Of a stretch of 64,000 nt of DNA, positions 24,205 to 33,485 are shown piece by piece. This DNA is from Verrucomicrobiia bacterium (lineage in GTDB: Bacteria > Zixibacteria > MSB-5A5 > DSPP01): positions 1-64,000 of the forward strand of contig DATLYY010000077.1 in NCBI GenBank assembly GCA_035574275.1, given 5' to 3'. Position 1 is the stretch's first letter. Each line of letters begins with the position of its first letter. The notes below the pieces were generated by a model. The model was not told the DNA's origin. It searched no databases and saw nothing but the letters and a program-made list of their open reading frames with translations. The position numbers and the translations under genes are program-made.

Positions 24205-24970
24205 TTGCTTTTCCCAAAAATTTCTCCTTGGCGACCCACCAGAAAAAACGGGGGTCGTCCACCAGGTAGCGCTTCCAGAGCCGCCCCGGTTCGTTCAGGA
24301 GCCGGAAGGCCCATTCGAGCCCCGCTTTTTGCAACCAGGCCGGAGCCCTCTTTTTCTCCCCGGAGTAAAAATCAAAGGCGGCGCCGACGCCGAGGAAGAG
24401 CCGGACCGGCACGCGGTTGCGCAGGTGGTAAATCAATTTTTCCTGTTTGGGAGTTCCGAGGGCAGCAAAGACGACGTCCGGCTTTGATTGTTTGAGGACC
24501 TGCACAATTTTTTTCAGTTCATCCTGACATTTTTCAAACCCCAGGGGAGGGGAATAATGGCCGGCGATTTTCAAATTCGGGTTTTCCTGCCGCAATTTGT
24601 CAATGACTCGGTTGCATACGGAAGGCGTGGCGCCCAGCAGAAAAATGGAGCGGCCCGTTGCGGCCGCGCGGGTCGAGAGGCGGGGGAACAAATCGGCGCC
24701 CGTTATCCGCTCCGGCAGGGATTTCCCCAGCCAGCGGGAGGCCCAGAGAAGCGGCATGCCGTCCGGCACCACGAAGCTGGCCCGCCGATAGACTTCCCGA
24801 AACTCTCCGTCGGTTTTCAGCCGGACGATATGGTCGACATTGGGAGTTACGACGTAGGCCCCCTTTCCGCGACGCATTTGTTCCTCCAACTTTTGCATAA
24901 AAACGTCGAGAGGGTAGGAATCGATTTCCACTCCCAAAAGTGAAACCCTTTTGTGGCCGTTTTTATCCAC
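24197..24970 (-). CDS. WecG/TagA/CpsF family glycosyltransferase (GT26)
   Basis: Probably adds the second sugar to the lipid-linked primer. Family motifs include VVTPNVDHIV, VPDGMPLLW, RITGADLFPRL, FLLGATPSV, PDVVFAALGTPKQEK, GVGAAFDFYSG and RAPAWLQKAGLEWAFRLLNEP. The start is GTG at 24970, overlapping the upstream stop by 8 bp. Sugar identity cannot be inferred (ManNAcA-type donors are usual in the family). Confidence 0.92.
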   Translation of the reverse strand: MDKNGHKRVSLLGVEIDSYPLDVFMQKLEEQMRRGKGAYVVTPNVDHIVRLKTDGEFREVYRRASFVVPDGMPLLWASRWLGKSLPERITGADLFPRLSTRAAATGRSIFLLGATPSVCNRVIDKLRQENPNLKIAGHYSPPLGFEKCQDELKKIVQVLKQSKPDVVFAALGTPKQEKLIYHLRNRVPVRLFLGVGAAFDFYSGEKKRAPAWLQKAGLEWAFRLLNEPGRLWKRYLVDDPRFFWWVAKEKFLGKAND

Positions 24971-26075
24971 TCAGCACTTCCTCATACACCGCCCGGGTGG
25001 CCGATGCCGTTTGGCGCCAGGAAAAGCGGGCAATGTTTTCTTTCCCCTTCTGCATTAAATCTTTTTTCAATGAGGCCTCGTTCCAAAGCTTTTCGAGCCC
25101 CGCTGTCACACTTTCTCCTTGGTGCGGATCGACAAAGAGAACGGAATTTCCGGCCACTTCCGGAAGGGATGAGGTGTTGGAGCACAAAACCGGCGTGCCG
25201 ACGGACTGGGCTTCCAACACCGGCAGGCCAAAACCCTCGTAAAAGGAAGGAAAGGCCAGAAAATCGGCCAGGGCATAAAGTGCGGGAAGGTCTTCTTTGG
25301 GCACATATCCCAGCACTTGAGTTTGCCTTTCCAATTTCAATTTGGAGATTCGTTTAAAAACTTCATCCCTGCCCCAAGCCAACCGTCCGGCCAAAATCAG
25401 ATGTGCGTCCGGCGCATCTTCAACCAGACGGGCGAAGGCGGAAAGCAGGCCGCTCAAATTTTTGCGCGGTTCCAAGGTTGCCACGGAGAGGATGAAGCGT
25501 TCCGGAAGCGTGTATTTCGCGCGTACCGTTTGCTTGCTTTCCCCCGTCACCGGTTTCTCGAATATAGGATCGGGGGCAAGATGGGAGACGGCGATTTTGT
25601 CCTCGGGAATTTTTGTAGCCGCGGCTATTTCGGCTTTGGCGCTTGCCGAAATGGTAAGAATTTTTCGGGATTTTTTCAGCGCCCGGCCGGCGAGGGGGGC
25701 GAAATAGGTTTTGGCCTTCCAGGAAAGCCGCCCGGTTTTATGCCAGAGGGTGGAATCGAACACCGTGGCAACCTTTGGCGTTTTGGACAATAACCCGGGT
25801 GGAAAAGCTGGAAAGTGAATTAAATCCGCTTTTATTTTCCGTTCCATTCCGGGAACCCAGACCTGTTCGGTCGCAACTTGATTGCCAAAGGGGGAAAGGT
25901 GAAAGACGGCCCGGTCGGCGAAGGGGCGCAGCTCTGGGTGGATTTCTCGCCGAAAGAAAAGGTGAAACTCGTCCCGCCCGTCCGTTTCCAAAAGCGCGCG
26001 GGAAAGATTCAACGCGTAATACTCCATCCCGGTGTGCCGGCGGCAGAGGGAGGTCAAGTCGAGGGCGAGCTTCAT
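24963..26075 (-). CDS. Glycosyltransferase family 4, 370 aa
   Basis: A retaining GT-B enzyme. The C-terminal nucleotide-sugar site shows SVATLEPRKNLSGLL, the HLILAG strand, [17 protein letters not shown] and SSLPEVAG. It closely resembles the other operon GT4 at 30389 in this block, which suggests paralogy, but the acceptor-binding N-termini differ. It lies between a methyltransferase and the GT26 gene with short overlaps. Confidence 0.9.
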   Translation of the reverse strand: MKLALDLTSLCRRHTGMEYYALNLSRALLETDGRDEFHLFFRREIHPELRPFADRAVFHLSPFGNQVATEQVWVPGMERKIKADLIHFPAFPPGLLSKTPKVATVFDSTLWHKTGRLSWKAKTYFAPLAGRALKKSRKILTISASAKAEIAAATKIPEDKIAVSHLAPDPIFEKPVTGESKQTVRAKYTLPERFILSVATLEPRKNLSGLLSAFARLVEDAPDAHLILAGRLAWGRDEVFKRISKLKLERQTQVLGYVPKEDLPALYALADFLAFPSFYEGFGLPVLEAQSVGTPVLCSNTSSLPEVAGNSVLFVDPHQGESVTAGLEKLWNEASLKKDLMQKGKENIARFSWRQTASATRAVYEEVLSG

Positions 26076-26797
26076 TTTTTCTTAAGCCAGAATACCAGGT
26101 TTTCGCCGAAATTCCAAGGGAAGTAAGGTTCAATCAAAAAGAAGAAGTTGGAAAGGCCGGAGAAGAAAATCTTCTGCAGGAAAGCCGGGATGGCCGGCAG
26201 ATAGGGGGAGTCCCAGAGGGCGTCCGTGCCGGAGGAAATCACCGAAAAGCCGGCCGCGTCGAAGATTTTTTGCCATTCGGCGGCTTTTTTTATGGAACAA
26301 TGGGTTGGGTCTTGATGGCCGAACCATTTTTCCTTCTTTACGCGGCTGCCCAAACTATCCGGATTCGGGGTGGTTAAAACCAATTCCCCCTCCTGCTTCA
26401 AAACGCGAGCGGCTTCGGCGAAAAGTTTTTCCGGTTCCGGGAGATGTTCCACCACGTCAAAGGCGACCAAAAAATCGAAACTGCCGGTTTTGAATGGAAG
26501 GTTCTGGGCGTCGGCGCGGGTTAAAATTAGTTTATGGGCGGAGGCGACCTTCAGGCCTTCTTTGGAGAGGTCCGCTCCGCAGGCAAAGCTGAAATCGGCC
26601 TGCGCCCGCCGCAAAAAATTTCCCTCCCCGCAGCCGACCTCCAAAAGCCGGCCGTGCGACTTTTTGGCCAGTTTGCGCCGCCAGGTGGAATAGAGAACCG
26701 GCTTGTCGGAGCCGGAGGCCAAAAGCCGGTTTTTGTACTGGCGCTTGAAATAGCCGTCCTCGAAGCGGTTCTTTTTGGGGTCAGCGGGAATATCCAT
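26072..26797 (-). CDS. Class I SAM-dependent methyltransferase, 241 aa
   Basis: Motif I is LLEVGCGEGNFL and the post-I/II region includes ADAQNLPFKTGSFDFLVAFDVVEHLPEPE, typical of the Methyltransf_11/23 group. A likely substrate is a sugar or lipid-linked sugar of the exopolysaccharide, judged from context only. I chose the ATG at 26797, which overlaps the preceding glycosyltransferase by 17 bp; longer upstream reading is composition-biased and unlikely. A hydrophobic stretch near the C-terminus could touch the membrane. Confidence 0.85.
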   Translation of the reverse strand: MDIPADPKKNRFEDGYFKRQYKNRLLASGSDKPVLYSTWRRKLAKKSHGRLLEVGCGEGNFLRRAQADFSFACGADLSKEGLKVASAHKLILTRADAQNLPFKTGSFDFLVAFDVVEHLPEPEKLFAEAARVLKQEGELVLTTPNPDSLGSRVKKEKWFGHQDPTHCSIKKAAEWQKIFDAAGFSVISSGTDALWDSPYLPAIPAFLQKIFFSGLSNFFFLIEPYFPWNFGENLVFWLKKK

Positions 26798-28007
26798 AAA
26801 AGGTTTGTGCCACGGCTTGATTGGCGCGGTCGATTTTTTCCAGCACCGCTTTGGCCTCGTATCCATCCAAGGCCTGGCGGCAGACCTCGAAGGAGGGGCG
26901 GAATTTGAGAATCTCCAGCGTTTTTTCGGCCAGGGTCCGGGGGCTGCGGTTGGAAACGACAAATCCGGAAAACCCGTTTATCACCACCTTCGAAACATCC
27001 CCCACGTTGGTGGAAACCACCGGCAAACCCGCGGCGAGCGATTCCAAAACAGCACGGGGCATTCCCTCGAAATGAGAAGTCAAAAGCAAACAATCGGCGG
27101 CGGAGAAAAGCTCCGGCAGGCGGGCATGGGGGAGGGCGCCCAAGAAAATCAGGTCGTTTTGCAGGTCGGAATGGCGCGCCATGAGTTTTTCTTTTGCCCG
27201 GCCGTCGCCGGCCAAAACCAAAACGACATCGGGCCTGGCCGAGCGAACCTCTCGAAAAGTTTGCAAAAGCAAATCGGGGTCTTTTACTTTTTCCAGTCGG
27301 CCGACGAAAAGCAGGATTTTTTTATCCAAAGGCAAATTGAAAAGATTCCGGCAGCGGACCGGGTTTTGGGGGGCGAACAAATCGAAATCCACGCCGTTTT
27401 CAATCAACGAAACCTTGTCTCCTCCGGTTCCCAAAAGCCGTCGGTAATATTCCACTCCCTCTTCCGAAACGCAGAAGATTTTGTTGGCCCGCAAAATGGA
27501 GATACGCTCCAAGAGTAGAAAAAGGGGACGGATTTTGGCCACCCAGCTTTCGTTGGGCAGGTGGATGTTTTTGGAAGTGCCGTGTATGGTCAGGATAATC
27601 GGAAAACGGAAATCGTTCCAGAACGGAAGCATGTGGTCCACCCGGTGGATGTCCAAAGCCGCCGGCTGTGTCAGGATTTTGGTTTTGTGCTTCCACAGCG
27701 CATAAGTGAAGCGCAGATTGAGCGGCGGCAGGGTGCGCCGGTTCAAATCCCTCACCCGGAAAAGAGGGAAGAAGTCCAATTTTTTGCCGTCGTATGTAAT
27801 CTCGTTCCAGCGTCCGGCCGGCAGGTCGCCGAAGGCATCCACTCCGACGAAGCGGACTGTGGAAAAAGGGGATTTTTTGGAAAGGAGCGTGGTTATGGCG
27901 GTCTCAATCCCCCCCAGCTTATGAACCCGCGGGTCGGTGGGGTAAAGAACCACGACCGGGTATTCCGGCGATGTTTGCACCTGTTTGCCGATAAGTTTCA
28001 TCTGCAT
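26781..28007 (-). CDS. Glycosyltransferase family 4, 408 aa
   Basis: GT-B fold with N-terminal HKLGGIETAITTLL (donor/acceptor loop with GG) and C-terminal FVGRLEKVKDPDLLL, VLAGDG, LLTSHFEGMPRAVLESLAAGLPVVST. The ATG at 28007 lies five bases after the upstream stop; another at 28001 is equally possible. A longer upstream reading would overlap the polymerase gene by over 200 bp and is not credible. Donor sugar unknown. Confidence 0.9.
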   Translation of the reverse strand: MQMKLIGKQVQTSPEYPVVVLYPTDPRVHKLGGIETAITTLLSKKSPFSTVRFVGVDAFGDLPAGRWNEITYDGKKLDFFPLFRVRDLNRRTLPPLNLRFTYALWKHKTKILTQPAALDIHRVDHMLPFWNDFRFPIILTIHGTSKNIHLPNESWVAKIRPLFLLLERISILRANKIFCVSEEGVEYYRRLLGTGGDKVSLIENGVDFDLFAPQNPVRCRNLFNLPLDKKILLFVGRLEKVKDPDLLLQTFREVRSARPDVVLVLAGDGRAKEKLMARHSDLQNDLIFLGALPHARLPELFSAADCLLLTSHFEGMPRAVLESLAAGLPVVSTNVGDVSKVVINGFSGFVVSNRSPRTLAEKTLEILKFRPSFEVCRQALDGYEAKAVLEKIDRANQAVAQTFYGYSR

Positions 28008-28012
28008 CCGAT

Positions 28013-29419
28013 TCAACGTCTTTCCTCCGGCTGCAAATATCGGAAGGAAAAACCGTTTTTTGCAAGCACCAAGAAAGTGAAAAAGTAGTACAGAAACGCG
28101 GTATGGATGAGCGGCTCTTCGGCGGCGAAGGAGAGCAGAAGCATCGCGGCAAAAACCGCCTTGAGTGCACTGGGAAGACCGGCCTCGCCGCTTCCGTCCG
28201 GTGTTTTGCGTCTCTGGAAAATCCAACGGCCCGTGCAGAAAAGAAAGATGAAATAACCAGCCAAGCCGACGATGCCGGTCTCAAGGAATAAACGAACCGC
28301 GTCGTTATGGGCCGCGAAGCCCTGTCCCTCTTCCGTTCTCCAAGGCGTAATTTTCTCGGTGGTCAAAAGCCCCCAGCCGGTGATGGGATGCTCCTTGGCA
28401 TACTGCAAAAGCACATACCAGTGCAACACGCGCCAAGACATCGAGTTGGAAATTTCGCGGGCATTCAATTCCTCCGCCAGTTCCATTTGGGCCAATTGGC
28501 TGAATCGGTGGCGCCAGTTTTCGGAAAAAAGTCCGAGGGCGGGCAAAAGCACAAGGAGCAAAATCAACCCGGCGCGATTTTTTTGGGACTGCCAGAAATG
28601 AACGGCGAAAACCAACCCGGTGGCCGCCAAAGCCCCCATGCTGAAAGTCAAAAATTGGGCGTATAGAAGCAGAGCAAGCAGAAATTTCTTCCCCAACAAG
28701 GGGGAGCTTCGGTTCCACGACAAAACAACGGCGATGAAAACGGTCAAGTACAGCGAAAAAGTGTTGGGATGAAAGAGAGTGCCGAAAATCCGGTTTTGGC
28801 CATCTGTGGAGACGGTGTTGCCCGTACCGGTTGCCGCTTGATAGAATCCAACCACCAATGGAACAGCCAGGGAGGCAAGAGCGGCATAAAACAACTTTTT
28901 CATTTCGGCCGGGGTTTTGAAGAAGATCAGAAGGGAAATTATAAGGCTGAAAAGAGAGGAAAGGCGGATTGCTTCCTTCAGCGCGATGGCTCCGTCCGAT
29001 CCAAAATGACGGAAGGCCGCGAATATGGCCGGGGTGGAAAGCAGAAGAAAGAGGGCAAAGCCTTTGGCCACCGGGAAGCCGAAGATTTTTTCTTTGTTGA
29101 CGCAATGAAAAGGGGTGAAAAAAACGAGCAGGAGCCCCAAGAGCCCGGCGGGATTTAAGCTCAATGGGCCCAAGGAGACAGTCGAGCCGGTGAAGGTGTC
29201 CAGCGAGGAGCGAACCAAGACCGCCAGCAGCAGAAATTTGGGATAATCCAGAAAGCCGAGCGTCAAAACGGCAAAGAGAAACGGCACGACGAGAACCGTT
29301 TTAGGGCCGAACTGAAACGAGAGCCAAGCCGTCAGCGAAAAGCCGGCGGTCAGTCCAAAAAAGCGGAAAAGTTCAATTCCGGCCGGAAATTTACGGCTTG
29401 CGAGCAGGGAGACGTTCAT
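28013..29419 (-). CDS. O-antigen ligase/polymerase-like membrane protein (Wzy-type)
   Basis: About 468 aa with ten or more hydrophobic segments. The large periplasmic loop before the last helices carries the Wzy_C-like block: SWRVLHWYVLLQYAKEHP, GWGLLTTE and AAHNDAVRLFLETGIVGL, with the conserved H-N-D/E arrangement. It likely polymerises repeat units in the periplasm. The ATG at 29419 gives a short cytoplasmic start and overlaps the epimerase gene by 29 bp. Confidence 0.87.
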   Translation of the reverse strand: MNVSLLASRKFPAGIELFRFFGLTAGFSLTAWLSFQFGPKTVLVVPFLFAVLTLGFLDYPKFLLLAVLVRSSLDTFTGSTVSLGPLSLNPAGLLGLLLVFFTPFHCVNKEKIFGFPVAKGFALFLLLSTPAIFAAFRHFGSDGAIALKEAIRLSSLFSLIISLLIFFKTPAEMKKLFYAALASLAVPLVVGFYQAATGTGNTVSTDGQNRIFGTLFHPNTFSLYLTVFIAVVLSWNRSSPLLGKKFLLALLLYAQFLTFSMGALAATGLVFAVHFWQSQKNRAGLILLLVLLPALGLFSENWRHRFSQLAQMELAEELNAREISNSMSWRVLHWYVLLQYAKEHPITGWGLLTTEKITPWRTEEGQGFAAHNDAVRLFLETGIVGLAGYFIFLFCTGRWIFQRRKTPDGSGEAGLPSALKAVFAAMLLLSFAAEEPLIHTAFLYYFFTFLVLAKNGFSFRYLQPEERR

Positions 29420-30392
29420 ACGATACTTGTTGGGAGGGCCATCCATCCCCGGCCCCTGCGGAGAGGTAATAGTTGAATGTTTTTTTCAGCCCCTCTTCCA
29501 GCGTCGTACCGTAACTCCAGCCGAGGCGGCGACAGATTCTAGATACATCAGCCTGGCTTTTTTTCGGCTCCAAAACGGGGGGAGCATACATCACGGCGGG
29601 ATTTTTACCGGCCAGCTTGAAGATTTTTTTCGTCACTTCGTTGACTGACATGCTATTAGAAGCCCCCACGTTAAAAACCTGGCCATAGCAGCCGGCCTTA
29701 TCGGTTTCTGCGGCCAGCAAATTGGCCTCAACGGCCGCAGAAACGTAGGTAAAGTCACGGCTCTGTTCTCCATCCCCGAAGATTATGGGGGGCTGGTTTT
29801 GGGAAATCAGGCGGATGAACTTGGGGATGAGTCCCGCGTACTCCCCATCTGGGTTTTGGCGTGGGCCGAAGATGTTGAAATAGCGAAGACAAATCGTCTC
29901 CAGTCCGTAGACCGTGTGGTAGAGCCGGCAATATTGTTCCCCGGCCAGTTTTTGCAGGGCATATGGGGAGATGGGGTTGGGCTCCATTTTTTCCACCAGC
30001 GGCAGCCGGGTCTGCTCCCCGTACACGGAGGAGCTGGAGGAGAAAACAAAACGCCGAACATTGTAACGCCGGCAGTGCTCCAGCAAATTGACCGTGCCGT
30101 TGACGTTAACCTGGTGGGACAAAAGCGGGTTTTTTATGGAAAACTGCACCCGCGGAAGGGCGGCCAAGTGCAGAACAACCGACGGCTTTTCCTTTTCGAA
30201 AAGTTCGGACAGGTCCTCACAGATATTTTTCTTGTAGACCGTCAAGCTACCGTTTCGGCTGTGATGGGCCAGATTTTGTTCCTGCCCAGTGGAAAAGTCG
30301 TCCAGAACGACTGCGGTGTGTCCCCGGTCCAACAACCCGTCCACCATGTGGCTGCCGATGAACCCGGCGCCGCCGGTCACCAGAATTTTCAT
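29391..30392 (-). CDS. NAD-dependent sugar epimerase/dehydratase (GalE-like)
   Basis: Extended SDR acting on an NDP-sugar. The cofactor motif is [20 protein letters not shown], followed by LDDFSTG, HLAALPRVQFSI, FSSSSSVYGEQ and the catalytic pair in SPYALQKLAGEQY (YxxxK), then RYFNIFGPRQNPDGEYAG. This pattern fits UDP-glucose or UDP-GlcNAc 4-epimerases. It supplies an activated sugar for the surrounding transferases. Confidence 0.9.
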   Translation of the reverse strand: MKILVTGGAGFIGSHMVDGLLDRGHTAVVLDDFSTGQEQNLAHHSRNGSLTVYKKNICEDLSELFEKEKPSVVLHLAALPRVQFSIKNPLLSHQVNVNGTVNLLEHCRRYNVRRFVFSSSSSVYGEQTRLPLVEKMEPNPISPYALQKLAGEQYCRLYHTVYGLETICLRYFNIFGPRQNPDGEYAGLIPKFIRLISQNQPPIIFGDGEQSRDFTYVSAAVEANLLAAETDKAGCYGQVFNVGASNSMSVNEVTKKIFKLAGKNPAVMYAPPVLEPKKSQADVSRICRRLGWSYGTTLEEGLKKTFNYYLSAGAGDGWPSQQVSYERLPARKP

Positions 30393-31540
30393 AAGTCCCC
30401 CCTTTGCGTTTTGGAAACGGTTGTCCCCGCGCCGAGCAGTTCGGCAATCAAATCGGCCGTTTTTTGGGCGGTTTGGGCAAAGTTGAATTCGACTGCCCGT
30501 TTTTTCCCTTCTTGACGAAGTCGGTCGGAAAGCTCCCGGTCGGTCGCAAGATGCAGAATGCCTTCTTTGATTGCCGTTTCTTCGTTCGGGTTCACCAACA
30601 GCGCCGCATCCCCCGCGACCTCCGGCAGGGCCGAGGTTTTGGAAGTCAAAACCGGAGTTCCGGCGGCCATCGCCTCCAGCACCGGCAGCCCGAACCCTTC
30701 GTAAAGCGAAGGGAAAAGAAAAGCGTCAGCATGTTGGTAGAGGGCGGCCAATTTTTGTCGTGTAACGTAACCCAAAAAATGAACGCGGTTTTCCTTGTCA
30801 AGGGTGCAGATTTCGGCTTTGATCTCCTCCGCTTTCCAGCCGTCCCCCCCGGCAATCAAAAGATGATGGGGCAGGTCGGCTTCCTTAACGGCCAAAAGAA
30901 AGGCCCCAGCCAGTGCTACAAAATTTTTACGGGGCTGAATCATCCCGTTGGAAAAGAAGTACGGACGGGAAAGGGGTTTTTCAGTTGTTTCCCGGCTGAA
31001 AAACTCGGCGTCCACTCCCAGCGGGATGATTTGGCAATTCTCTTCAGGATAGGAAAAAAGCTCGCACAAATCGGCGCGGGTCGATTGGGAATAAACCACC
31101 AGCCGGTCGGAGCGTTCCAATCCCTGCCGGATGGCATCGAGCCGGCGGGCACGGAAGCTGCCGGAGTAGGCGCCGTCCAGCCGGAAGCTGGATAAATCAT
31201 GCAGTACCATCACCTTCTTTTGTTTTTTGGAAAGGGCTGGCAATTCCGAATTGGTGGCAAAAAACAGGTCGATGTTGGAAAGCCCCAACAGTTTCTGTCC
31301 CCAGCCGAAATCCCATACGGTTTTGGCCGCACGCATCGGCAAAAAGGCGCGCTTCAACCGCCCCGGTTCCGGAGAAGGAGCATCCAAAGCGAACGGGCGG
31401 TGGGAAAAAACGAAATAATAAGGGAGAAAAGGCAGTTCGAGTTTTTCCAGTTCCTCCGCAAGATGGTAGGTATAATACGAGATGCCGGAGGGAGGAGCCC
31501 AGCAAAGCGGCGAGAGATCGAAACCGACGGCCGGTTTCAC
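30389..31540 (-). CDS. Glycosyltransferase family 4, 383 aa
   Basis: GT-B fold. N-terminal [26 protein letters not shown] is typical for GT4 acceptor domains; C-terminal [42 protein letters not shown] and [22 protein letters not shown] bind the donor. It overlaps its neighbours by 4 bp. The C-terminal half is similar to the protein at 24963-26075. Confidence 0.9.
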   Translation of the reverse strand: MKPAVGFDLSPLCWAPPSGISYYTYHLAEELEKLELPFLPYYFVFSHRPFALDAPSPEPGRLKRAFLPMRAAKTVWDFGWGQKLLGLSNIDLFFATNSELPALSKKQKKVMVLHDLSSFRLDGAYSGSFRARRLDAIRQGLERSDRLVVYSQSTRADLCELFSYPEENCQIIPLGVDAEFFSRETTEKPLSRPYFFSNGMIQPRKNFVALAGAFLLAVKEADLPHHLLIAGGDGWKAEEIKAEICTLDKENRVHFLGYVTRQKLAALYQHADAFLFPSLYEGFGLPVLEAMAAGTPVLTSKTSALPEVAGDAALLVNPNEETAIKEGILHLATDRELSDRLRQEGKKRAVEFNFAQTAQKTADLIAELLGAGTTVSKTQRGDL

Positions 31541-32079
31541 TTCACGACCTCCAACTCGAACTCGATCGTAGAAATCGGATACCAGAACATCAACCGCCCT
31601 TCAAACTTTGATTTGTTGCGATTGGCCCATTTAAGAATCAGCGGATCGAACCAGAAACGCTTGGGACGGCTATAGCGGCAATCGTTCAGCTTGAAGCGGG
31701 CGTCCGAATAGCGGAAGGCATACGCCCCGGTCCCTTCAATGAAGTAGTCGAAGCTTTTGGAAACGAAAGCCCGGCGGTGGGTCGGGTCGGCGTAGAAATC
31801 GGGACTGGAGGCGAAGGGGGCATGCACGTAAATACTGCCGCCCGGCTTGGTTATGCGATGGATCTCTTCCATCACCCCGACGAAATTGTCCAGATGCTCC
31901 AGGATATCTTTGCAGATGACCCGGTCGAAGGTGTCGGTTTGAAACGGATAAGGAAGCCGGTTCAAGTTAGCAATCACGTCGGCTTGGGAGCGGCGGTTTA
32001 GGTCCGCGCCAACGGCGCCGGCATGCTTGGCCCGTCCGCAACCCAAATCCAAAACCCGCGTCTCGGTGTTCGGTTTCAT
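31537..32079 (-). CDS. Class I SAM-dependent methyltransferase, 180 aa
   Basis: Short methyltransferase with motif I VLDLGCGRAKHAGAVGADLN and then FDRVICKDILEHLDNFVGVMEEIHR, of the Methyltransf_11 type. It may act on a polysaccharide sugar or end group. Overlaps with the flippase gene upstream and a GT4 gene downstream by ATGA put it firmly in the operon. Confidence 0.85.
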   Translation of the reverse strand: MKPNTETRVLDLGCGRAKHAGAVGADLNRRSQADVIANLNRLPYPFQTDTFDRVICKDILEHLDNFVGVMEEIHRITKPGGSIYVHAPFASSPDFYADPTHRRAFVSKSFDYFIEGTGAYAFRYSDARFKLNDCRYSRPKRFWFDPLILKWANRNKSKFEGRLMFWYPISTIEFELEVVK

Positions 32080-33485
32080 GGCGAACCCCCCCGGCGGTTC
32101 AAAAGAAAAACCAGATAACCGAAAGTGAAAAGCCAGATGCCGGCCGATTTAAAGCCAGCCGGATAGAAAAGGTACCAGATGACGGCGAGGGTGGGAGGGA
32201 TGAAGTAGGGCCAAACCCGGCCCAACAGTTTTGGAACCAGAATTTTTTGCAAAACGGCGGTCTGCAGGACGAAATTGACCACCTCCGTGGCCAAAACGGC
32301 CCAACAGGCGCCGACGAAACCATAGCGTGGTACCAGATAAAAATTCAAACCGAGATTGACCAGCAAATTAACGCCCGTGATTTTGGTGATGTCGGCCTCC
32401 CGGTCGGAGGCCACCAGCGCATTGGTGGAGAGCGTGTTGGCAATCATGAAAACCAATGACCAAATAATGACCGAAAGCCCGGCGGCGGAGGGGGCGTACG
32501 CCTCGCCGTACAAAAAATGAATGATAGGCGCGCTCAAACCGGTAATCAGAATGGCGAGCAAAAGCGTGAAAGGCAAAAAGCCAAAAAAACTTTTTTGAAA
32601 CAGCGTGGAGAGCTCCGCTTTATCCTCTTTCTTTAGCCGGGAAAAGACCGGGAAGAGGGAAGCGGCGACCGAGGCGGCCAGCATCAAAAACGCTTCGTTC
32701 AACCGGAAGCATGCGGCGTACAAGCCGGCTCCCCGTTCGCCGGTATAGTGATAGACAATCAAAGTCCCTACCCGGAAATAGGCGGCTCCCAAGGCCAGAT
32801 AAAGGGCAATCGGAAAAGCTTCTTTCACCATTGCCACAAGTTCGGCGGTATTGAAGGAGGCCAGCTTCCCTCCTTTTTTGAAAAAGGTCAAGCCAAAAAG
32901 CAGGAAAAGGGAGCCTTCCGCAAAAAGCAGGGAGGCGACGAAATAGGTGAGCCCCTGGGCGCTGAAGATTCCCCCCAGAACAAAGCCCAAATATAGAAGG
33001 CCGGAGACCGTGTAGGCCCAGACCAGTGAAATGGATTTAAGCTGGGCCTGAAAGTAGGCGGCGAAGGTGGCGGAGCCGGCCTGGAGGAAAAAAGACAACG
33101 CGTAAAAGTAAATCAGAAGCTCGACTGGGCGCGGATAATCAACGAACAGAAGGGTTATTCCCATAACCACCACGGCGAGCGACGAAAGGGCCGCCCGCAA
33201 AGAGAGATTGGCGGCCACGCCGTGGGCGGTCTGGCCGCGGGCCATCCGGCGGATCAGGGTCCGGTCCAGCCCGAAGTCCGGCAGAAAACGGAAAAGTTCG
33301 GCAAAGGATAAGACCAGAGCCAAACTGCCGAAATTTTCCGGCCCCAGGAAGCGGGCCAGAAGGAAGTTGGCCAAAACGCGAAAAACCTTGGCCAGCAACT
33401 GGCTGGTGAAAAGGGCGACCGAGTTTTCCAGAATTTTTCTGGTCAAGGCGGTCGCCGCCGGTTTTTGAACGCTGGCCGGTATCAT
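32076..33485 (-). CDS. Polysaccharide flippase (Wzx/PST, MATE-like fold)
   Basis: 469 aa with 12 to 14 hydrophobic segments. N-terminal signature LLAKVFRVLANFLLARFLGPENFGSLALVLSFAELF is the common RfbX/PST start. It would flip undecaprenyl-linked repeat units across the inner membrane for the Wzy-type polymerase at 28013. Confidence 0.9.
   Translation of the reverse strand: MIPASVQKPAATALTRKILENSVALFTSQLLAKVFRVLANFLLARFLGPENFGSLALVLSFAELFRFLPDFGLDRTLIRRMARGQTAHGVAANLSLRAALSSLAVVVMGITLLFVDYPRPVELLIYFYALSFFLQAGSATFAAYFQAQLKSISLVWAYTVSGLLYLGFVLGGIFSAQGLTYFVASLLFAEGSLFLLFGLTFFKKGGKLASFNTAELVAMVKEAFPIALYLALGAAYFRVGTLIVYHYTGERGAGLYAACFRLNEAFLMLAASVAASLFPVFSRLKKEDKAELSTLFQKSFFGFLPFTLLLAILITGLSAPIIHFLYGEAYAPSAAGLSVIIWSLVFMIANTLSTNALVASDREADITKITGVNLLVNLGLNFYLVPRYGFVGACWAVLATEVVNFVLQTAVLQKILVPKLLGRVWPYFIPPTLAVIWYLFYPAGFKSAGIWLFTFGYLVFLLNRRGGSP

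Noticed and set aside
23152-24495. 447-codon open frame on the plus strand
   Set aside because: It runs opposite the WbaP-like and WecG-like genes and has no recognisable domain or ribosome site.
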